From the NCBI RefSeq assembly GCF_900188405.1, contig NZ_FZOF01000003.1, positions 455,449 to 519,448 on the forward strand: a stretch of DNA of 64,000 nucleotides. The letters are read 5' to 3'. Positions 19,225 through 28,464 of this stretch are shown here, piece by piece. Numbering within the stretch: the first letter of the stretch is position 1; every line of letters starts with the position of its first letter. The position numbers and the translations under genes were made by a program. The notes beneath the pieces were generated by a model. That model saw nothing but the letters and a program-made list of their open reading frames with translations. It did not search any database and had not been told where the DNA came from. This DNA is from Actinacidiphila glaucinigra (GTDB lineage: Bacteria > Actinomycetota > Actinomycetes > Streptomycetales > Streptomycetaceae).

Positions 19225-20029
19225 CGGCCGCGCTCCTCTCGCGGGTGATGCGGACCTCTTCGCCGAGCGAGGCCCAGATCTCCCGGTAGATCTCGATGAA
19301 CCGCGGCTCCAGCCGCACGGACTCGACCCGGCGCGGGCGCGGCAGGTCGATCTCGAAGACCTCCTTGACCGTGGCCGGCCCGGCGGTCATGACGACGACC
19401 TTGTCGGCGAGGGCGATGGACTCCTCCAGGTCGTGGGTGACGAAGACGACCGAGGCACCCGTGCCGGACCACAGCTCCAGCAGCTCGTCCGACATCAGCG
19501 CGCGGGTCTGCACGTCGAGCGCGGAGAAGGGCTCGTCCATGAGCAGGATCTCGGGGTCGTTGACGAAGGTGGCGGCGAGCGCGACGCGCTTGCGCTGGCC
19601 GCCCGACAGCTGGTGCGGGTAGCGGTCCTCGAAGGCGGACAGACCGACGCGGGCGAGCCACTCGCGGGCCCGCTCCCGGGCCTCGGTCTTGGGCACGCCC
19701 CGGAAACGGGGGCCGGCCATGACGTTGGACAGCACGGTCCGCCAGGGGAAGACGGCGTCCTGCTGGAAGACGAAGCCGACCTTGTCACCGATGCCGCGCA
19801 CCGGCTCGCCGGCCACCAGCACCTCGCCCTCGGTCGGCTCCTCCAGTCCGCTGACCAGGGTCAGCGTCGTGGACTTGCCGCAACCGGTCGGTCCCACGAC
19901 GGCCACGAACTCCCCGCGCCCGATCGTCAGGTCGAGGTCGCGGACCGCCGTGTGGAGGGCCCCGGACGGGGTCCGGAACGCTTTGCTCGCACCCCGCAGT
20001 TCGATGGCGGGGCTGGTGTGTGTGCTCAT
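19214..20029 (-). CDS. NitT/TauT-type ABC transporter ATP-binding protein
   Basis: The 271-residue ATPase has Walker A GPTGCGKST, Q-loop FVFQQDAVFPWRTV, signature LSGGQRKR, Walker B ILLMDEP and switch His in VTHDLEE. It energises uptake through the permease encoded downstream. It is the first gene of the operon and diverges from the two-component system, across 231 bp that contain a palindrome at 20089-20102. Confidence 0.95.
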   Translation of the reverse strand: MSTHTSPAIELRGASKAFRTPSGALHTAVRDLDLTIGRGEFVAVVGPTGCGKSTTLTLVSGLEEPTEGEVLVAGEPVRGIGDKVGFVFQQDAVFPWRTVLSNVMAGPRFRGVPKTEARERAREWLARVGLSAFEDRYPHQLSGGQRKRVALAATFVNDPEILLMDEPFSALDVQTRALMSDELLELWSGTGASVVFVTHDLEESIALADKVVVMTAGPATVKEVFEIDLPRPRRVESVRLEPRFIEIYREIWASLGEEVRITRERSAADVA

Positions 20030-20088
20030 GCGCCGGGACGGTAGGTGCGGCCCGGGTCACGGCGGCACCCTTGCGGTCACAACTCCGC

Positions 20089-20102
20089 CTTGTGCCCACA
20101 AG
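20089..20102. promoter_or_regulatory. Palindrome CTTGTGCCCACAAG in the divergent regulator/transporter region
   Basis: A perfect 14-bp palindrome (6-bp arms, 2-bp centre) lies 60 bp upstream of the ABC ATPase start and 158 bp upstream of the sensor kinase. A further CACAA element lies just beside it (20078-20082). It is a candidate binding site for the CitB-like response regulator encoded by the divergent operon. Confidence 0.4.
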
Positions 20103-20260
20103 CGGCTGTTCTGCTCGTTTTGCTCGCGCTACCGCAACGAAAGGGCCACGGGGGCTGGGCAGCGGACCCCGGCCGCGTTTACGTTGCGTTCACAGCCGGG
20201 CAAACGGACGGGCGAATTCCGCAAGGGCGCGGAACACCGGGAAGGGCAGGGGTGACGTAC

Positions 20261-21886
20261 ATGCGCATCCGCTGGCCCCGTCGCGTCTTCGCCCAGGTGC
20301 TGCTCGTCCAGGTCGTCCTCACCACCGGCGTGATCACCCTGGCGACCGGGCTGTTCCTCGCCCCGCTCAGCTCTCAGCTCGACCAGCAGGCGATGCGTCA
20401 GGCGCTGTCGATCGCCCAGACCACCGCCGCGACCCCGGGACTCGCCCACGACCTGGTCAGCACCCGGCCGAGCGTCACCGGCCCGGTGCAGGAGGAGGCC
20501 GAGCGGATCCGCCGCGCCACCGGCGCCCTCTACATCGTCGTCATGGACACCCGCGGCGTCCGCTGGTCGCACACGGACGTCACCCAGATCGGCCGGCACG
20601 TCTCCACCGACCCCAGCGTGGCCCTCTCGGGGCGCGAGATCATGCAGATCGACCGGGGCACCCTCGGGCGCTCCGCGCGTGCCAAGGTGCCGCTGCACGG
20701 GGCCGGCGGCAGGATCGTGGGCGCCGTGTCGGTGGGCATCGCGTACGACAGCGTGCGGGAGCGGCTGCTGGCCACGGTGCCGGTGCTGCTGCTGTACGCG
20801 GGCGCCGCGCTCGGGGTCGGAGTCGTCGCGGCGCTGCTGGTGTCGCGGCGGCTGCAGCGCAGGACGCACGGTCTCGCCTTCGCCGACATCTCCGCGCTGC
20901 TCGACGAGCGCGAGGCGATGCTGCACGGCATCCGGGAGGGCGTCGTCGCCCTGGACGCCCAGGGCAGGGTGCGGCTGCTCAACGACGAGGCGCAGCGGCT
21001 GCTGGGCCTCGGCCCGGACGCCTCGGGCCGCCCGCTGGACGAGGTGCTGCCGCCCGGGCGGACGACCGACGTACTGGCCGGCCGTGTCGCGGGCACCGAC
21101 CTGCTCACCGTCAGCGGGTCGCGGGTGCTGGTCGCCAACCGCATGCCGACCGGGGACGGCGGGGCGGTGGCCACCCTGCGGGACCGCACCGAACTGGAAC
21201 GGCTGGGGCGCGAACTGGACAGCACTCACGGGCTGCTGGAAGCGCTGCGCGCCCAGGACCACGAGCACGCCAACCGTCTGCACACCCTGCTCGGGCTGCT
21301 CGAACTCGGCCTGTACGACGAGGCGGTGGACTTCGTCGGCGAGGTGGCCGACGCCCAGCGGGCCTCCGCGGAACAGGTCGCGGAACGGGTCAGGGACCCG
21401 CTGGTGTCCGCCCTGCTGGTCGGCAAGTCGGCGATCGCCGCGGAGCGAGGCGCGAGCCTGTCGGTCTCCACCGCCACCCTGCTGCCGGACCGGGTCGTGG
21501 ACCCGCGCGACCTGGTCACCGTGCTCGGCAACCTCATCGACAACGCCCTGGACGCGGCCCGTTCGCTCGTCGAGGTGGAGCTGCGCGCCGAGGGCACGAC
21601 GGTCGTGCTGCGGGTGTCCGACGACGGTCCCGGCGTACCGCCCGAGGCCCGGGAGCGGATCTTCGCCGAGGGCTGGACGACGAAGCGGTCCCCCGCGCAC
21701 CGCGGCCGCGGGCTCGGTCTCGCGCTCGTGCGGCGGCTCGCCGAACGGTACGGCGGCATGGCCCGGGTGACCGCCCGCGCGGGCGGCGGCGCGGTCTTCA
21801 CCGTCGTCCTGCCGGAGGCACTGGCCGGCGCGGACCTCGTCAGCACCGCGGCGGCGGACGCCGCGCCCTCGGGGGGAGCACGATGA
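20261..21886 (+). CDS. Sensor histidine kinase, CitA/DcuS (DpiB) family
   Basis: The 541-residue kinase has a first membrane helix (VFAQVLLVQVVLTTGVITLA), an extracytoplasmic PAS-like sensor of ~140 residues (ATGALYIVVMDTRGVRWSH), a second helix (LLLYAGAALGVGVVAALLV), a cytoplasmic PAS domain (IREGVVALDAQGRVRLLN), and the SPOB-type H-box with His334 in HEHANRLH. N, G1 and G2 boxes are visible (NLIDNALDAA; DDGPGVP; GRGLGLALV). Family members sense citrate or C4-dicarboxylates. ATG 20261 follows AGGGG; GTG 20252 is an alternative. Its stop overlaps the response-regulator start (ATGA). Confidence 0.93.
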   Translation: MRIRWPRRVFAQVLLVQVVLTTGVITLATGLFLAPLSSQLDQQAMRQALSIAQTTAATPGLAHDLVSTRPSVTGPVQEEAERIRRATGALYIVVMDTRGVRWSHTDVTQIGRHVSTDPSVALSGREIMQIDRGTLGRSARAKVPLHGAGGRIVGAVSVGIAYDSVRERLLATVPVLLLYAGAALGVGVVAALLVSRRLQRRTHGLAFADISALLDEREAMLHGIREGVVALDAQGRVRLLNDEAQRLLGLGPDASGRPLDEVLPPGRTTDVLAGRVAGTDLLTVSGSRVLVANRMPTGDGGAVATLRDRTELERLGRELDSTHGLLEALRAQDHEHANRLHTLLGLLELGLYDEAVDFVGEVADAQRASAEQVAERVRDPLVSALLVGKSAIAAERGASLSVSTATLLPDRVVDPRDLVTVLGNLIDNALDAARSLVEVELRAEGTTVVLRVSDDGPGVPPEARERIFAEGWTTKRSPAHRGRGLGLALVRRLAERYGGMARVTARAGGGAVFTVVLPEALAGADLVSTAAADAAPSGGAR

Positions 21887-22575
21887 TCGACGTCCTGGTC
21901 GTGGACGACGACTTCCGCGTCGTCGAGATCAACGCGGCGTACGTCGCCAAGGTCCCTGGATTCCGGGTGACCGCCCGTGCCCACACGGCGGCCCAGGCGC
22001 TGGCGACGCTGGAGCGCATGCACGTCGACCTCGTCCTGCTCGACCACTACCTGCCGGACGAGACCGGCCTCACCCTGGTGCGGCGCATGCGCCAGCTCGG
22101 CCACACGGCGGACGTCATCATGGTGACGGCCGCCCGCGACGTGGCGACCGTACAGGCGGCGATGCGCTTCGGCGCGCTGCAGTACCTGGTCAAGCCGTTC
22201 AGCTTCGCCGGGCTGCGGGGCAAGCTGGACGCCTACGCGGCGCTGCGCCGCACGCTCGACGGCGTCGGCGGGCGCGGCGAGGCCGGCCAGGAGCAGGTGG
22301 ACCGCATCTTCGGCGCGCTGCGCACCGCCGGTGCGGCGCCGGCGGAACTGCCCAAGGGGCACTCGGCGCCCACCGCCGACCTGGTGCGCAAGGTCCTCAC
22401 CGAGGCCGCGCGGCCGCTCTCCGCCCACGAGGTCGCCGAACGCGCGGGCATCAGCCGCTCCACCGCCCAGCGCTACCTGAAGTTCCTGGAGCGCGAGGGC
22501 CGGATCAGCCTCACCCTCAAGTACGGCGACACCGGCCGCCCCGAGCACCGCTACGCGTGGGCGCGGGGCGGCTGA
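21883..22575 (+). CDS. Response regulator, CitB/DcuR family
   Basis: The 230-residue protein has a receiver domain with phospho-acceptor Asp54 (LVLLDHYLPDETG), acidic pair DDD near residue 8 and Lys in LVKPF, then a C-terminal HTH (PLSAHEVAERAGISRSTAQRY). It is the partner of the overlapping kinase gene and probably controls the divergent NitT/TauT-type transporter, since paired systems of this family usually regulate uptake of the sensed acid. The gene ends 6 bp from the convergent IclR gene. Confidence 0.94.
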   Translation: MIDVLVVDDDFRVVEINAAYVAKVPGFRVTARAHTAAQALATLERMHVDLVLLDHYLPDETGLTLVRRMRQLGHTADVIMVTAARDVATVQAAMRFGALQYLVKPFSFAGLRGKLDAYAALRRTLDGVGGRGEAGQEQVDRIFGALRTAGAAPAELPKGHSAPTADLVRKVLTEAARPLSAHEVAERAGISRSTAQRYLKFLEREGRISLTLKYGDTGRPEHRYAWARGG

Positions 22576-22581
22576 TCAGGC

Positions 22582-23352
22582 TCATCTGCGGGCGAGTTCA
22601 TGGCTCAGCGCCCGTGCCGCCGCGCACACCACGGGCGCGACGCGGTCCGGCCGCAGGCCCCGCGTGGCGCCCGTGACGGAGACGGCGGCGACGGGGAAGG
22701 CGCGCGGTCCGAGCCGCGGCCCGTAGACGGGGGCGGCGACGGCGGACACGCCGACCTCTGCCTCCTCCCAGTTCACGGCGTAGCCGCGGGCGCGGGTGCG
22801 GACGAGGTCCTGCTGGAGCAGCCGCGGCACGACGATGGTGCGCGGGGTGCGGCGGCGCAGCCCCACGCCGAGCACCGCGGCCAGGCCGGGCGGAGTGCCG
22901 TAGGCGAGCAGCGCCTTGCCGGTGGCGGTGCAGTACGCGGGGAGCCGGCCGCCGACCCGGGAGATGATCCGCATCGAGCGGCGGCCGGTGAGCTTCTCCA
23001 GGAAGACGGTGTCGGCGCCGTCGACGACCGCGAGGTGCACGTTCTCGTGGGTGGCCTCGTACAGCTCCTCCATGAACGGCAGCGCCGCCTCGCGCAGCCG
23101 CCGGTGCGGCACCCGCTGGCCCAGTTCGAAGAGGGCGAGGCCGAGCCGGTAGCCGTCCGTCCCGCGCTCGACGAGGCCGACGGCGGTCAGTTCGGCGAGC
23201 AGCCGGTGCACGGTCGACTTGGGCAGGCCCGTGCGGGCGGCGAGTTCGCCGAGCGGGATCCCGTCCTCGCCCGCGGCGAAGGCGCCGAGCAGCGCGGCCC
23301 CGCGGGCCAGCATCGACCGACTCCCCGCCGCGGTGGCGTCCTCGGCGCTCAC
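22582..23352 (-). CDS. IclR family transcriptional regulator
   Basis: The 256-residue protein has an N-terminal winged helix (IPLGELAARTGLPKSTVHRLL) and the IclR effector domain (VVDGADTVFLEKLTG; YCTATGKALLAY; GYAVNWEEAEVGVSAVAAPV). GTG 23352 overlaps the stop of the decarboxylase-like gene (GTGA), so it is the last gene of the catabolic operon and probably its regulator. The 19-bp palindrome before the first operon gene (29470-29488) is a plausible operator. Confidence 0.93.
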   Translation of the reverse strand: MSAEDATAAGSRSMLARGAALLGAFAAGEDGIPLGELAARTGLPKSTVHRLLAELTAVGLVERGTDGYRLGLALFELGQRVPHRRLREAALPFMEELYEATHENVHLAVVDGADTVFLEKLTGRRSMRIISRVGGRLPAYCTATGKALLAYGTPPGLAAVLGVGLRRRTPRTIVVPRLLQQDLVRTRARGYAVNWEEAEVGVSAVAAPVYGPRLGPRAFPVAAVSVTGATRGLRPDRVAPVVCAAARALSHELARR

Positions 23353-24986
23353 GGGTGCCCCCGCAAGGGCACCTCGACCAGCAGCGGGCCGTCGAGGCCG
23401 CGTACCGCCGCGACGGTCCGCGCCAGTTCCTCCGTGCCGTCCACGCGGACCGCGGGGATGCCGAAGAACCGGGCGGCGACGCGCCAGTCGAGCTCGCCGA
23501 GGCCGAGGCCGGGATGGGGGACGGCAGGGCCGCCGCCCCGGGCGCCGAGGGTGTCCTTCAGGGTGCGGTACTCGCCGTTGGCCATCACGACGAACAGGAC
23601 GGGCACCCGGTGGTGCGCCGCGCTCCACAGCCCCTGCAGCCCGAACATCGCGCAGCCGTCGCCCAGCACGGCCACCACCGGGCGTTCCGGCGCGCCGAGC
23701 CGGTGGCCGACGGCGGCGCCGATCCCCCAGCCGAGCCCCCCGCCGACCGTGTGGACGAAGCCGCCCGGCCGGTCCCGGCGCAGCACGTCGCGCAGATGCA
23801 CCCCGACGGTGATCGACTCCTCGACGAGCACCGCCTCCTCCGGCAGCGCGCCGGCCAGGGCGTGGGCGGCGGCAAGCGGGTCGAGCGGGGCGCCGCCCCG
23901 CGCGGACCGGGCCCGCAGCTCCAGCCGGTCCCGTGCCTGCGCGTGCCGTGCGCCGGCCTCCCGTGTCCGCTCGCGCGCGGTGTCCTCGGGGACGAGCCGG
24001 GTCAGACGGCCGGCGAGCGCGGCCAGCGAGGAGTCCAGCGCGCCGGTGAGGCCCAGGTCGACGGGGAAGTTGCGGCCCGGCTCGGCGGGGTCGGTGTCGA
24101 TCTGCACGACCGTCAGGTGCTCGGGCACGGGCGGGCCGGGGCTGTAGTGGTGCGGGCTGAAGGCGCGGCAGCCGGCGATCAGCAGCGCGTCGTGGCCCTT
24201 CAGCCGCTCGTGGATGCGGGCGTTGACGGGCGGCAACGGCCCCGCGTACAGCGGGTGGGAGCCGGGGAAGTCCAGATGGTCGTTCATCGGCTGGTGGTAG
24301 GTGACCGCGCCGAGCGCCTCGGCGACCCGTACGAGCGCCGCCACCGCCCCGTCCCTGCCGACCCCGTCACCGGCGACGACCGCGGGCCGTTCGGCGGCCG
24401 CGAGCAGGGCCGCCGCCCGGTCGAGCCCGCCGGCCGGTCCGGGCGGCGCGAGCGGCGAGCGCGCCGGGACCTCCACGGGCGCGGCGTCCTCGAGGACGTC
24501 CATCGGCACGGAGACGAACACCGGCCCCTGCGGCGGCTGCCGGGCCAGCGCGAAGGCGCGGCGCAGCACAAGCGGCAGGTCCTCGGGGCGGTGCACCTCC
24601 TCGGCCCGTTTGGCCGCACCGGAGGCGAGGGCGACCAGGTCCCCGGCGAGCATGGGGTCCTGGAGCAGGTGGCGACGGTCCTGCTGGCCCGCCATGACGA
24701 CCATCGGGGTGCGCGAGCGCCGGGCGTTGAGCATCCCGATCAGGCCGTTGGCGGTGCCCGCGGCGATGTGCAGGCTGGCGAAGGCGGGACGGCGGGTGGC
24801 CCGGGCGTAGCCGTCGGCCATGGCGACGACCGAGCCCTCCTGGACGCCGAGGACGTACTCGGGCACGGTCCCCGGCCCCGACAGCGCCTCGATGAGGGGC
24901 AGTTCGGTGGTGCCCGGGTTGCCGAAGACCCGGTCGACCCCCTCGTCGGCGAGGATCTCCAGCAGGGCCCGCAGGGCGGTCGTCAT
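23349..24986 (-). CDS. Thiamine diphosphate-dependent decarboxylase, benzoylformate decarboxylase-like
   Basis: The 545-residue enzyme has the three-domain ThDP fold. Catalytic Glu50 lies in VQEGSVVAMADGYA, and the ThDP/Mg motif is GDGCAMFGLQGLWSAAHH...ANGEYRTLK. It resembles benzoylformate decarboxylase: His73 in SLHIAAGT and HHYSPG match that enzyme's active-site His70 and His281, while its Ser26 is Thr26 here (FGNPGTTELP). It should decarboxylate a 2-oxo acid to an aldehyde. ATG 24986 with AGAGG upstream is chosen; ATG 25004 overlaps the SDR stop and is possible. It lies between an SDR and the IclR regulator. Confidence 0.88.
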   Translation of the reverse strand: MTTALRALLEILADEGVDRVFGNPGTTELPLIEALSGPGTVPEYVLGVQEGSVVAMADGYARATRRPAFASLHIAAGTANGLIGMLNARRSRTPMVVMAGQQDRRHLLQDPMLAGDLVALASGAAKRAEEVHRPEDLPLVLRRAFALARQPPQGPVFVSVPMDVLEDAAPVEVPARSPLAPPGPAGGLDRAAALLAAAERPAVVAGDGVGRDGAVAALVRVAEALGAVTYHQPMNDHLDFPGSHPLYAGPLPPVNARIHERLKGHDALLIAGCRAFSPHHYSPGPPVPEHLTVVQIDTDPAEPGRNFPVDLGLTGALDSSLAALAGRLTRLVPEDTARERTREAGARHAQARDRLELRARSARGGAPLDPLAAAHALAGALPEEAVLVEESITVGVHLRDVLRRDRPGGFVHTVGGGLGWGIGAAVGHRLGAPERPVVAVLGDGCAMFGLQGLWSAAHHRVPVLFVVMANGEYRTLKDTLGARGGGPAVPHPGLGLGELDWRVAARFFGIPAVRVDGTEELARTVAAVRGLDGPLLVEVPLRGHP

Positions 24987-25000
24987 GACGGGGGCGCCTC

Positions 25001-25765
25001 TCATACGCTCATGCCGCCGTCGACCGCGACGGTGGCTCCGGTGGTGAAGCTCGCGTCGTCGCCCGCGAGGTGGAGCACGGTGCGGGCGATCTCCTCGGGT
25101 GCCGCGTGCCGGCCGAGGGGGATCATCGCGTCGAACGCCCTGGCCGCGTGCTGGGAAGGCTGCCCGGTGGCGGCGGTCTCGATGCGCCGCATGAACGGGG
25201 TGTCGGTGGGGCCCGGGTGGATGGTGTTGACGCGGATGCCGCGGGCGGCGCACTCGCGTGCCGCGACGCGCATCAGCCCGACCTGGGCGTGCTTGGCGGC
25301 CGCGTAGCCGCTGATGCCGGGATCGGCGGTGAGCCCGGCGACGCTGGAGTTGACGATCACGGAGGCACCGGGTCCCAGGTGCGGCAGCGTGTACTTGAGC
25401 AGGAGGAAGGCGCCGACGACATGCACCTCGAGGACCCGCCGGAAGACCTCCTCCGGGTAGTCCTCGACGGCGGCGACCTCGCCGGAGATCCCGGCGTTGC
25501 TGAAGACGACGTCGAGGCGGCCGAAACGGGCGTGGCCCGCACCCACGGCGGCGGCCACCGCGGCGGCGTCGGTGACGTCGGTGACGGCGGCGGAGCAGCG
25601 CTCGGCGCCGAACTCGGCCGCGGCGGCGCGCAGCGCGGAGTCGTCGAGGCCGAGCAGGTGGACCTGCGCGCCCTCGGCGACGAAGAGCCGGGCGGTGGCC
25701 AGGCCGATACCGCTCTCGCCGCCGGTGATGAGGGCGACCTTGCCGTCGAGACGTCCTGTTGCCAT
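25001..25765 (-). CDS. Short-chain dehydrogenase/reductase
   Basis: The 254-residue NAD(P)-dependent enzyme has the cofactor motif TGGESGIG (14-21), the NAG motif in SNAGISG, catalytic Ser141, Tyr154 and Lys158 (YAAAK), and the C-terminal VAVDGG motif of classical SDRs. It likely oxidises a hydroxyl group of the compound imported by the neighbouring ABC transporter, ahead of the ThDP enzyme. The substrate is unknown. It follows the ABC ATPase by 12 bp in the same operon. Confidence 0.92.
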   Translation of the reverse strand: MATGRLDGKVALITGGESGIGLATARLFVAEGAQVHLLGLDDSALRAAAAEFGAERCSAAVTDVTDAAAVAAAVGAGHARFGRLDVVFSNAGISGEVAAVEDYPEEVFRRVLEVHVVGAFLLLKYTLPHLGPGASVIVNSSVAGLTADPGISGYAAAKHAQVGLMRVAARECAARGIRVNTIHPGPTDTPFMRRIETAATGQPSQHAARAFDAMIPLGRHAAPEEIARTVLHLAGDDASFTTGATVAVDGGMSV

Positions 25766-25777
25766 GGGGTCCCCTTG

Positions 25778-27337
25778 TCAGTCGTCGGCCGCGGTTCGGG
25801 TGTCGGGGCCGGGGCCGGGTTCCGGCCCGGTGGGGCCGGCGTTCATGGCGAGGCTCAGCGCGTGTTCGGTCAGTGCCGCGCCGGAGAGCTCCCCCGCGAT
25901 CCGGCCGCGCCGCAGGACCAGCACCCGGTCGCAGAGCTCGGCCAGTTCGGCCAGGTCGGTGGAGGTGACGAGGACGGTCCTGCCCGCGGCCGCGAGCCCC
26001 CTGACGATCGCGTGCATCTCGGCGCGGGCCCCGATGTCCACGCCCCGGGTCGGGTCGTCGAGGACGACGACGCGCGGCTCGATGTCGAGCCACTTGGCGA
26101 AGACGACCTTCTGCTGGTTGCCGCCGGAGAGCGCGTGGACCGGGGTGTACGGCGTGCCCTGGAGCCGCAGGCGCCGTGCGTGCGCGAGGGCCCGCCCCAC
26201 GTGACGGGAGCGGCGCAGCCAGGGCGAGCCGTCGCCGCGTGCGAGCCAGGAGGCGGCGGAGGTGTTCTCCCAGACCGCGCGGTCCGGCATGAGCCCGTAC
26301 CGCTTGCGGTCACCGGGCACGAAGGCGACCCCCGCCGCGACGGCGCGGCGCACGTCGCGCGGCGGCGGCTCGCCCCCGGGGAGGGTGACCAGGCCCGCGG
26401 TGGGCCGGGCGCGGCCGCAGACGATGTCGAGGACGGTGAGGTGCCCCGCGCCCCGCAGGCCCGCGAAGCCCGTGACCTCGCCCGCGACCGCCTCGAAGGT
26501 CACGTCGCGCAGGCCCCCCGCGGCGCTGACCCCCGTGAAGCCGATCCGGTCCGCCGTCGGCGCCGCGGGCGACGACCGGAGGGCCGTCGCGGCGGGCGGC
26601 GGGCCGTCACCGAGCATCGCGGCGACGAGGGCGTCCAGCGACACCTCGCCTGCGGGGGCGCCGCGCATCACCGTACGGCCGTCGCGCAGCACGCTGATCC
26701 GGTCGGCCAGTCGCCGTACCTCCTCCAGGAAGTGCGAGATGTACAGCACGGCGAGGCCCCCGACGACGAGCCGGCGGATCACGGCGAAGAGCCGCTCGAC
26801 GGCGTCGGCGGGCAGGGCGGAGGTCGGCTCGTCGAGGACGAGGACCCGCGGGCGTCCCAGCAGGGCCCGGCTGATCTCGACGAGTTGCCGGTCGGCGAGG
26901 TCGAGGCGGCCGAGCGGGGTGTCCCAGGGGACGTGCGCCAGACCGAGGGAGGTGAGCACCTCGCGGGCTCCGTCCCGGGCGCGCGAGGGCGAGGTGAGTC
27001 CGGCCCGACGCGGCGGCCCGTAGGGGTAGAGGTTCTCCAGCACGGTCAGGTCGGGGAAGAGGCTGAGCTCCTGGGCGACGACGGCGATCCCGGCCGCCGC
27101 GGCCTGCCGCGCGCCCGCGTACGGCCGCGGCGCGCCCTCCAGTTCGACCGTGCCGCCGTCGGGGCGCTCGATGCCCAGCAGCATCCGGACGAGGGTGGAC
27201 TTCCCCGCGCCGTTCTCGCCGACGAGGGCGTGCACCTCACCGGCGGCCAGCGCGATGCCCGCGCCGTCGAGGGCGGTGACGCCCCCGTAGGACTTCACCA
27301 GGTCGCGGGCGGTGAGGATCGGGGACGCGGCGGCCAT
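25778..27337 (-). CDS. Sugar ABC transporter ATP-binding protein, RbsA/MglA type (two NBDs)
   Basis: The 519-residue protein has two nucleotide-binding domains. NBD1 has Walker A GENGAGKST and Walker B VLVLDEPTSAL. NBD2 has a degenerate Walker A (GLRGAGHLT, usual in this family), signature LSGGNQQK and Walker B VVVLDDPTRGVD, where Asp replaces the catalytic Glu. It powers a CUT2 importer with the permease at 28465-29427 and the binding protein at 27339-28439. The family takes up monosaccharides and polyols. The start is ATG 27337, 1 bp past the binding-protein stop. Confidence 0.93.
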   Translation of the reverse strand: MAAASPILTARDLVKSYGGVTALDGAGIALAAGEVHALVGENGAGKSTLVRMLLGIERPDGGTVELEGAPRPYAGARQAAAAGIAVVAQELSLFPDLTVLENLYPYGPPRRAGLTSPSRARDGAREVLTSLGLAHVPWDTPLGRLDLADRQLVEISRALLGRPRVLVLDEPTSALPADAVERLFAVIRRLVVGGLAVLYISHFLEEVRRLADRISVLRDGRTVMRGAPAGEVSLDALVAAMLGDGPPPAATALRSSPAAPTADRIGFTGVSAAGGLRDVTFEAVAGEVTGFAGLRGAGHLTVLDIVCGRARPTAGLVTLPGGEPPPRDVRRAVAAGVAFVPGDRKRYGLMPDRAVWENTSAASWLARGDGSPWLRRSRHVGRALAHARRLRLQGTPYTPVHALSGGNQQKVVFAKWLDIEPRVVVLDDPTRGVDIGARAEMHAIVRGLAAAGRTVLVTSTDLAELAELCDRVLVLRRGRIAGELSGAALTEHALSLAMNAGPTGPEPGPGPDTRTAADD

Positions 27338-27338
27338 G

Positions 27339-28439
27339 TCAGCGCTCGTCCTTCAGGGGCCTCATGTGCGCGTCCCGGTGGGCGAGCAGATCGTCGATCT
27401 GCGGCTTGTACCAGCGGTAGGCGGCCTCGCCGCTCTTCTGGCGCGCGATGATCTCGTCGACGTTGGAGGAGTCGACGACGAGGCCGGGCATCCGGAACCA
27501 GCCGTCGGGGAGTTCCCCGCCCTTCCTGACCGTGTCGATGAGGACCGCGGTGGCGATGTAGCCCTTGAGGAAGTGCTCGGGGTCGACGGTGCAGAAGTTG
27601 GCCCCGCTCTTGACGTACTCGAGGGTCTTCACGTCCACGTCGGCCCCCGCGACCAGGTATGCGCCCTTCTCCTTGGTCTTGATCCGCCCGAGGTTGTAGC
27701 TGTCCGCGTCGCCGACGCCGAGGAACGCCAGGGCTCCGGGGTTGGCGTGCACCTGGGCGAGCCAGGCTCCGTAGTTCTGGGCCGGGTCGCTGTAGGTCTG
27801 GAAGGGGCCGAGCACCTTGATGCCGGGGGCCTTGGCGGCGAAGGTCTCCCGGATGCCCTCGGCCCGGCTGTCGAGGACGGGCGTGCCGGGGTTGGGGACA
27901 CCGACGACGACCGTGCCTGCGGGGTCGGCGGGAAGGCGCTTGAGGGCCTCCTCGGCGAGTGTGGCGCCCATGTCGTAGTTGTCGTTGCCGACGTAGAACG
28001 TCACCTTGGAGCCGTCGAGCGGGGCGGTGTCGAGGGCGACGACCGGGACGCCTCGCTCGATCGCCTGCGCGGCGGGGCGGACGAAGATCGGCGGGTCCAG
28101 GTTCTCCAGGACGACGCCGTCCTTCGCGGTCGTGGTGAGGTTCTGGAACAGCTGGGCCTCGGCGGGGCCGTCGGTGTTGGGCGGGCCGACCGCCTTGAAG
28201 TCCACGCCCCCGGCGTGCGCTGCGGCGGACTTGGCGCCGCTCACCATCTCCGCGGCGAAGTTGAGGCTGATGTTGGCCACGGCGATGCCCATGTGCAGGG
28301 TGCCGTCGCCCTTGCCTTCGCCGCCGCCGTCGTCGCCGCACCCGGTGAGGAGGGCCGCGGCGGGCACCGCGGCACCGGCCAGCAGGAGGGAACGCCGAGT
28401 GGGACGGTGGAGGTGCGGGGAGTGCGGGGAGTGCGCCAT
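27339..28439 (-). CDS. Sugar ABC transporter substrate-binding lipoprotein (CUT2, periplasmic-binding type 4)
   Basis: The 366-residue protein has a Tat-like signal (RPTRRSLLLAG) ending in a lipobox (LLTGC), a Gly/Asp linker, and a ribose-binding-like fold (AEMVSGAKSAA; VVALDTAPLDG; FLGVGDADSYNLGRI). It is membrane-anchored outside the cell and delivers the ligand to the CUT2 permease. Such proteins bind monosaccharides, polyols or autoinducer-2; the ligand here is unknown. The Tat signal suggests export in folded form. The N-terminus carries a HSPHSPHLH repeat. Confidence 0.9.
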   Translation of the reverse strand: MAHSPHSPHLHRPTRRSLLLAGAAVPAAALLTGCGDDGGGEGKGDGTLHMGIAVANISLNFAAEMVSGAKSAAAHAGGVDFKAVGPPNTDGPAEAQLFQNLTTTAKDGVVLENLDPPIFVRPAAQAIERGVPVVALDTAPLDGSKVTFYVGNDNYDMGATLAEEALKRLPADPAGTVVVGVPNPGTPVLDSRAEGIRETFAAKAPGIKVLGPFQTYSDPAQNYGAWLAQVHANPGALAFLGVGDADSYNLGRIKTKEKGAYLVAGADVDVKTLEYVKSGANFCTVDPEHFLKGYIATAVLIDTVRKGGELPDGWFRMPGLVVDSSNVDEIIARQKSGEAAYRWYKPQIDDLLAHRDAHMRPLKDER

Positions 28440-28464
28440 GGTGGCCTCCGGAGCGGTGACGGGG

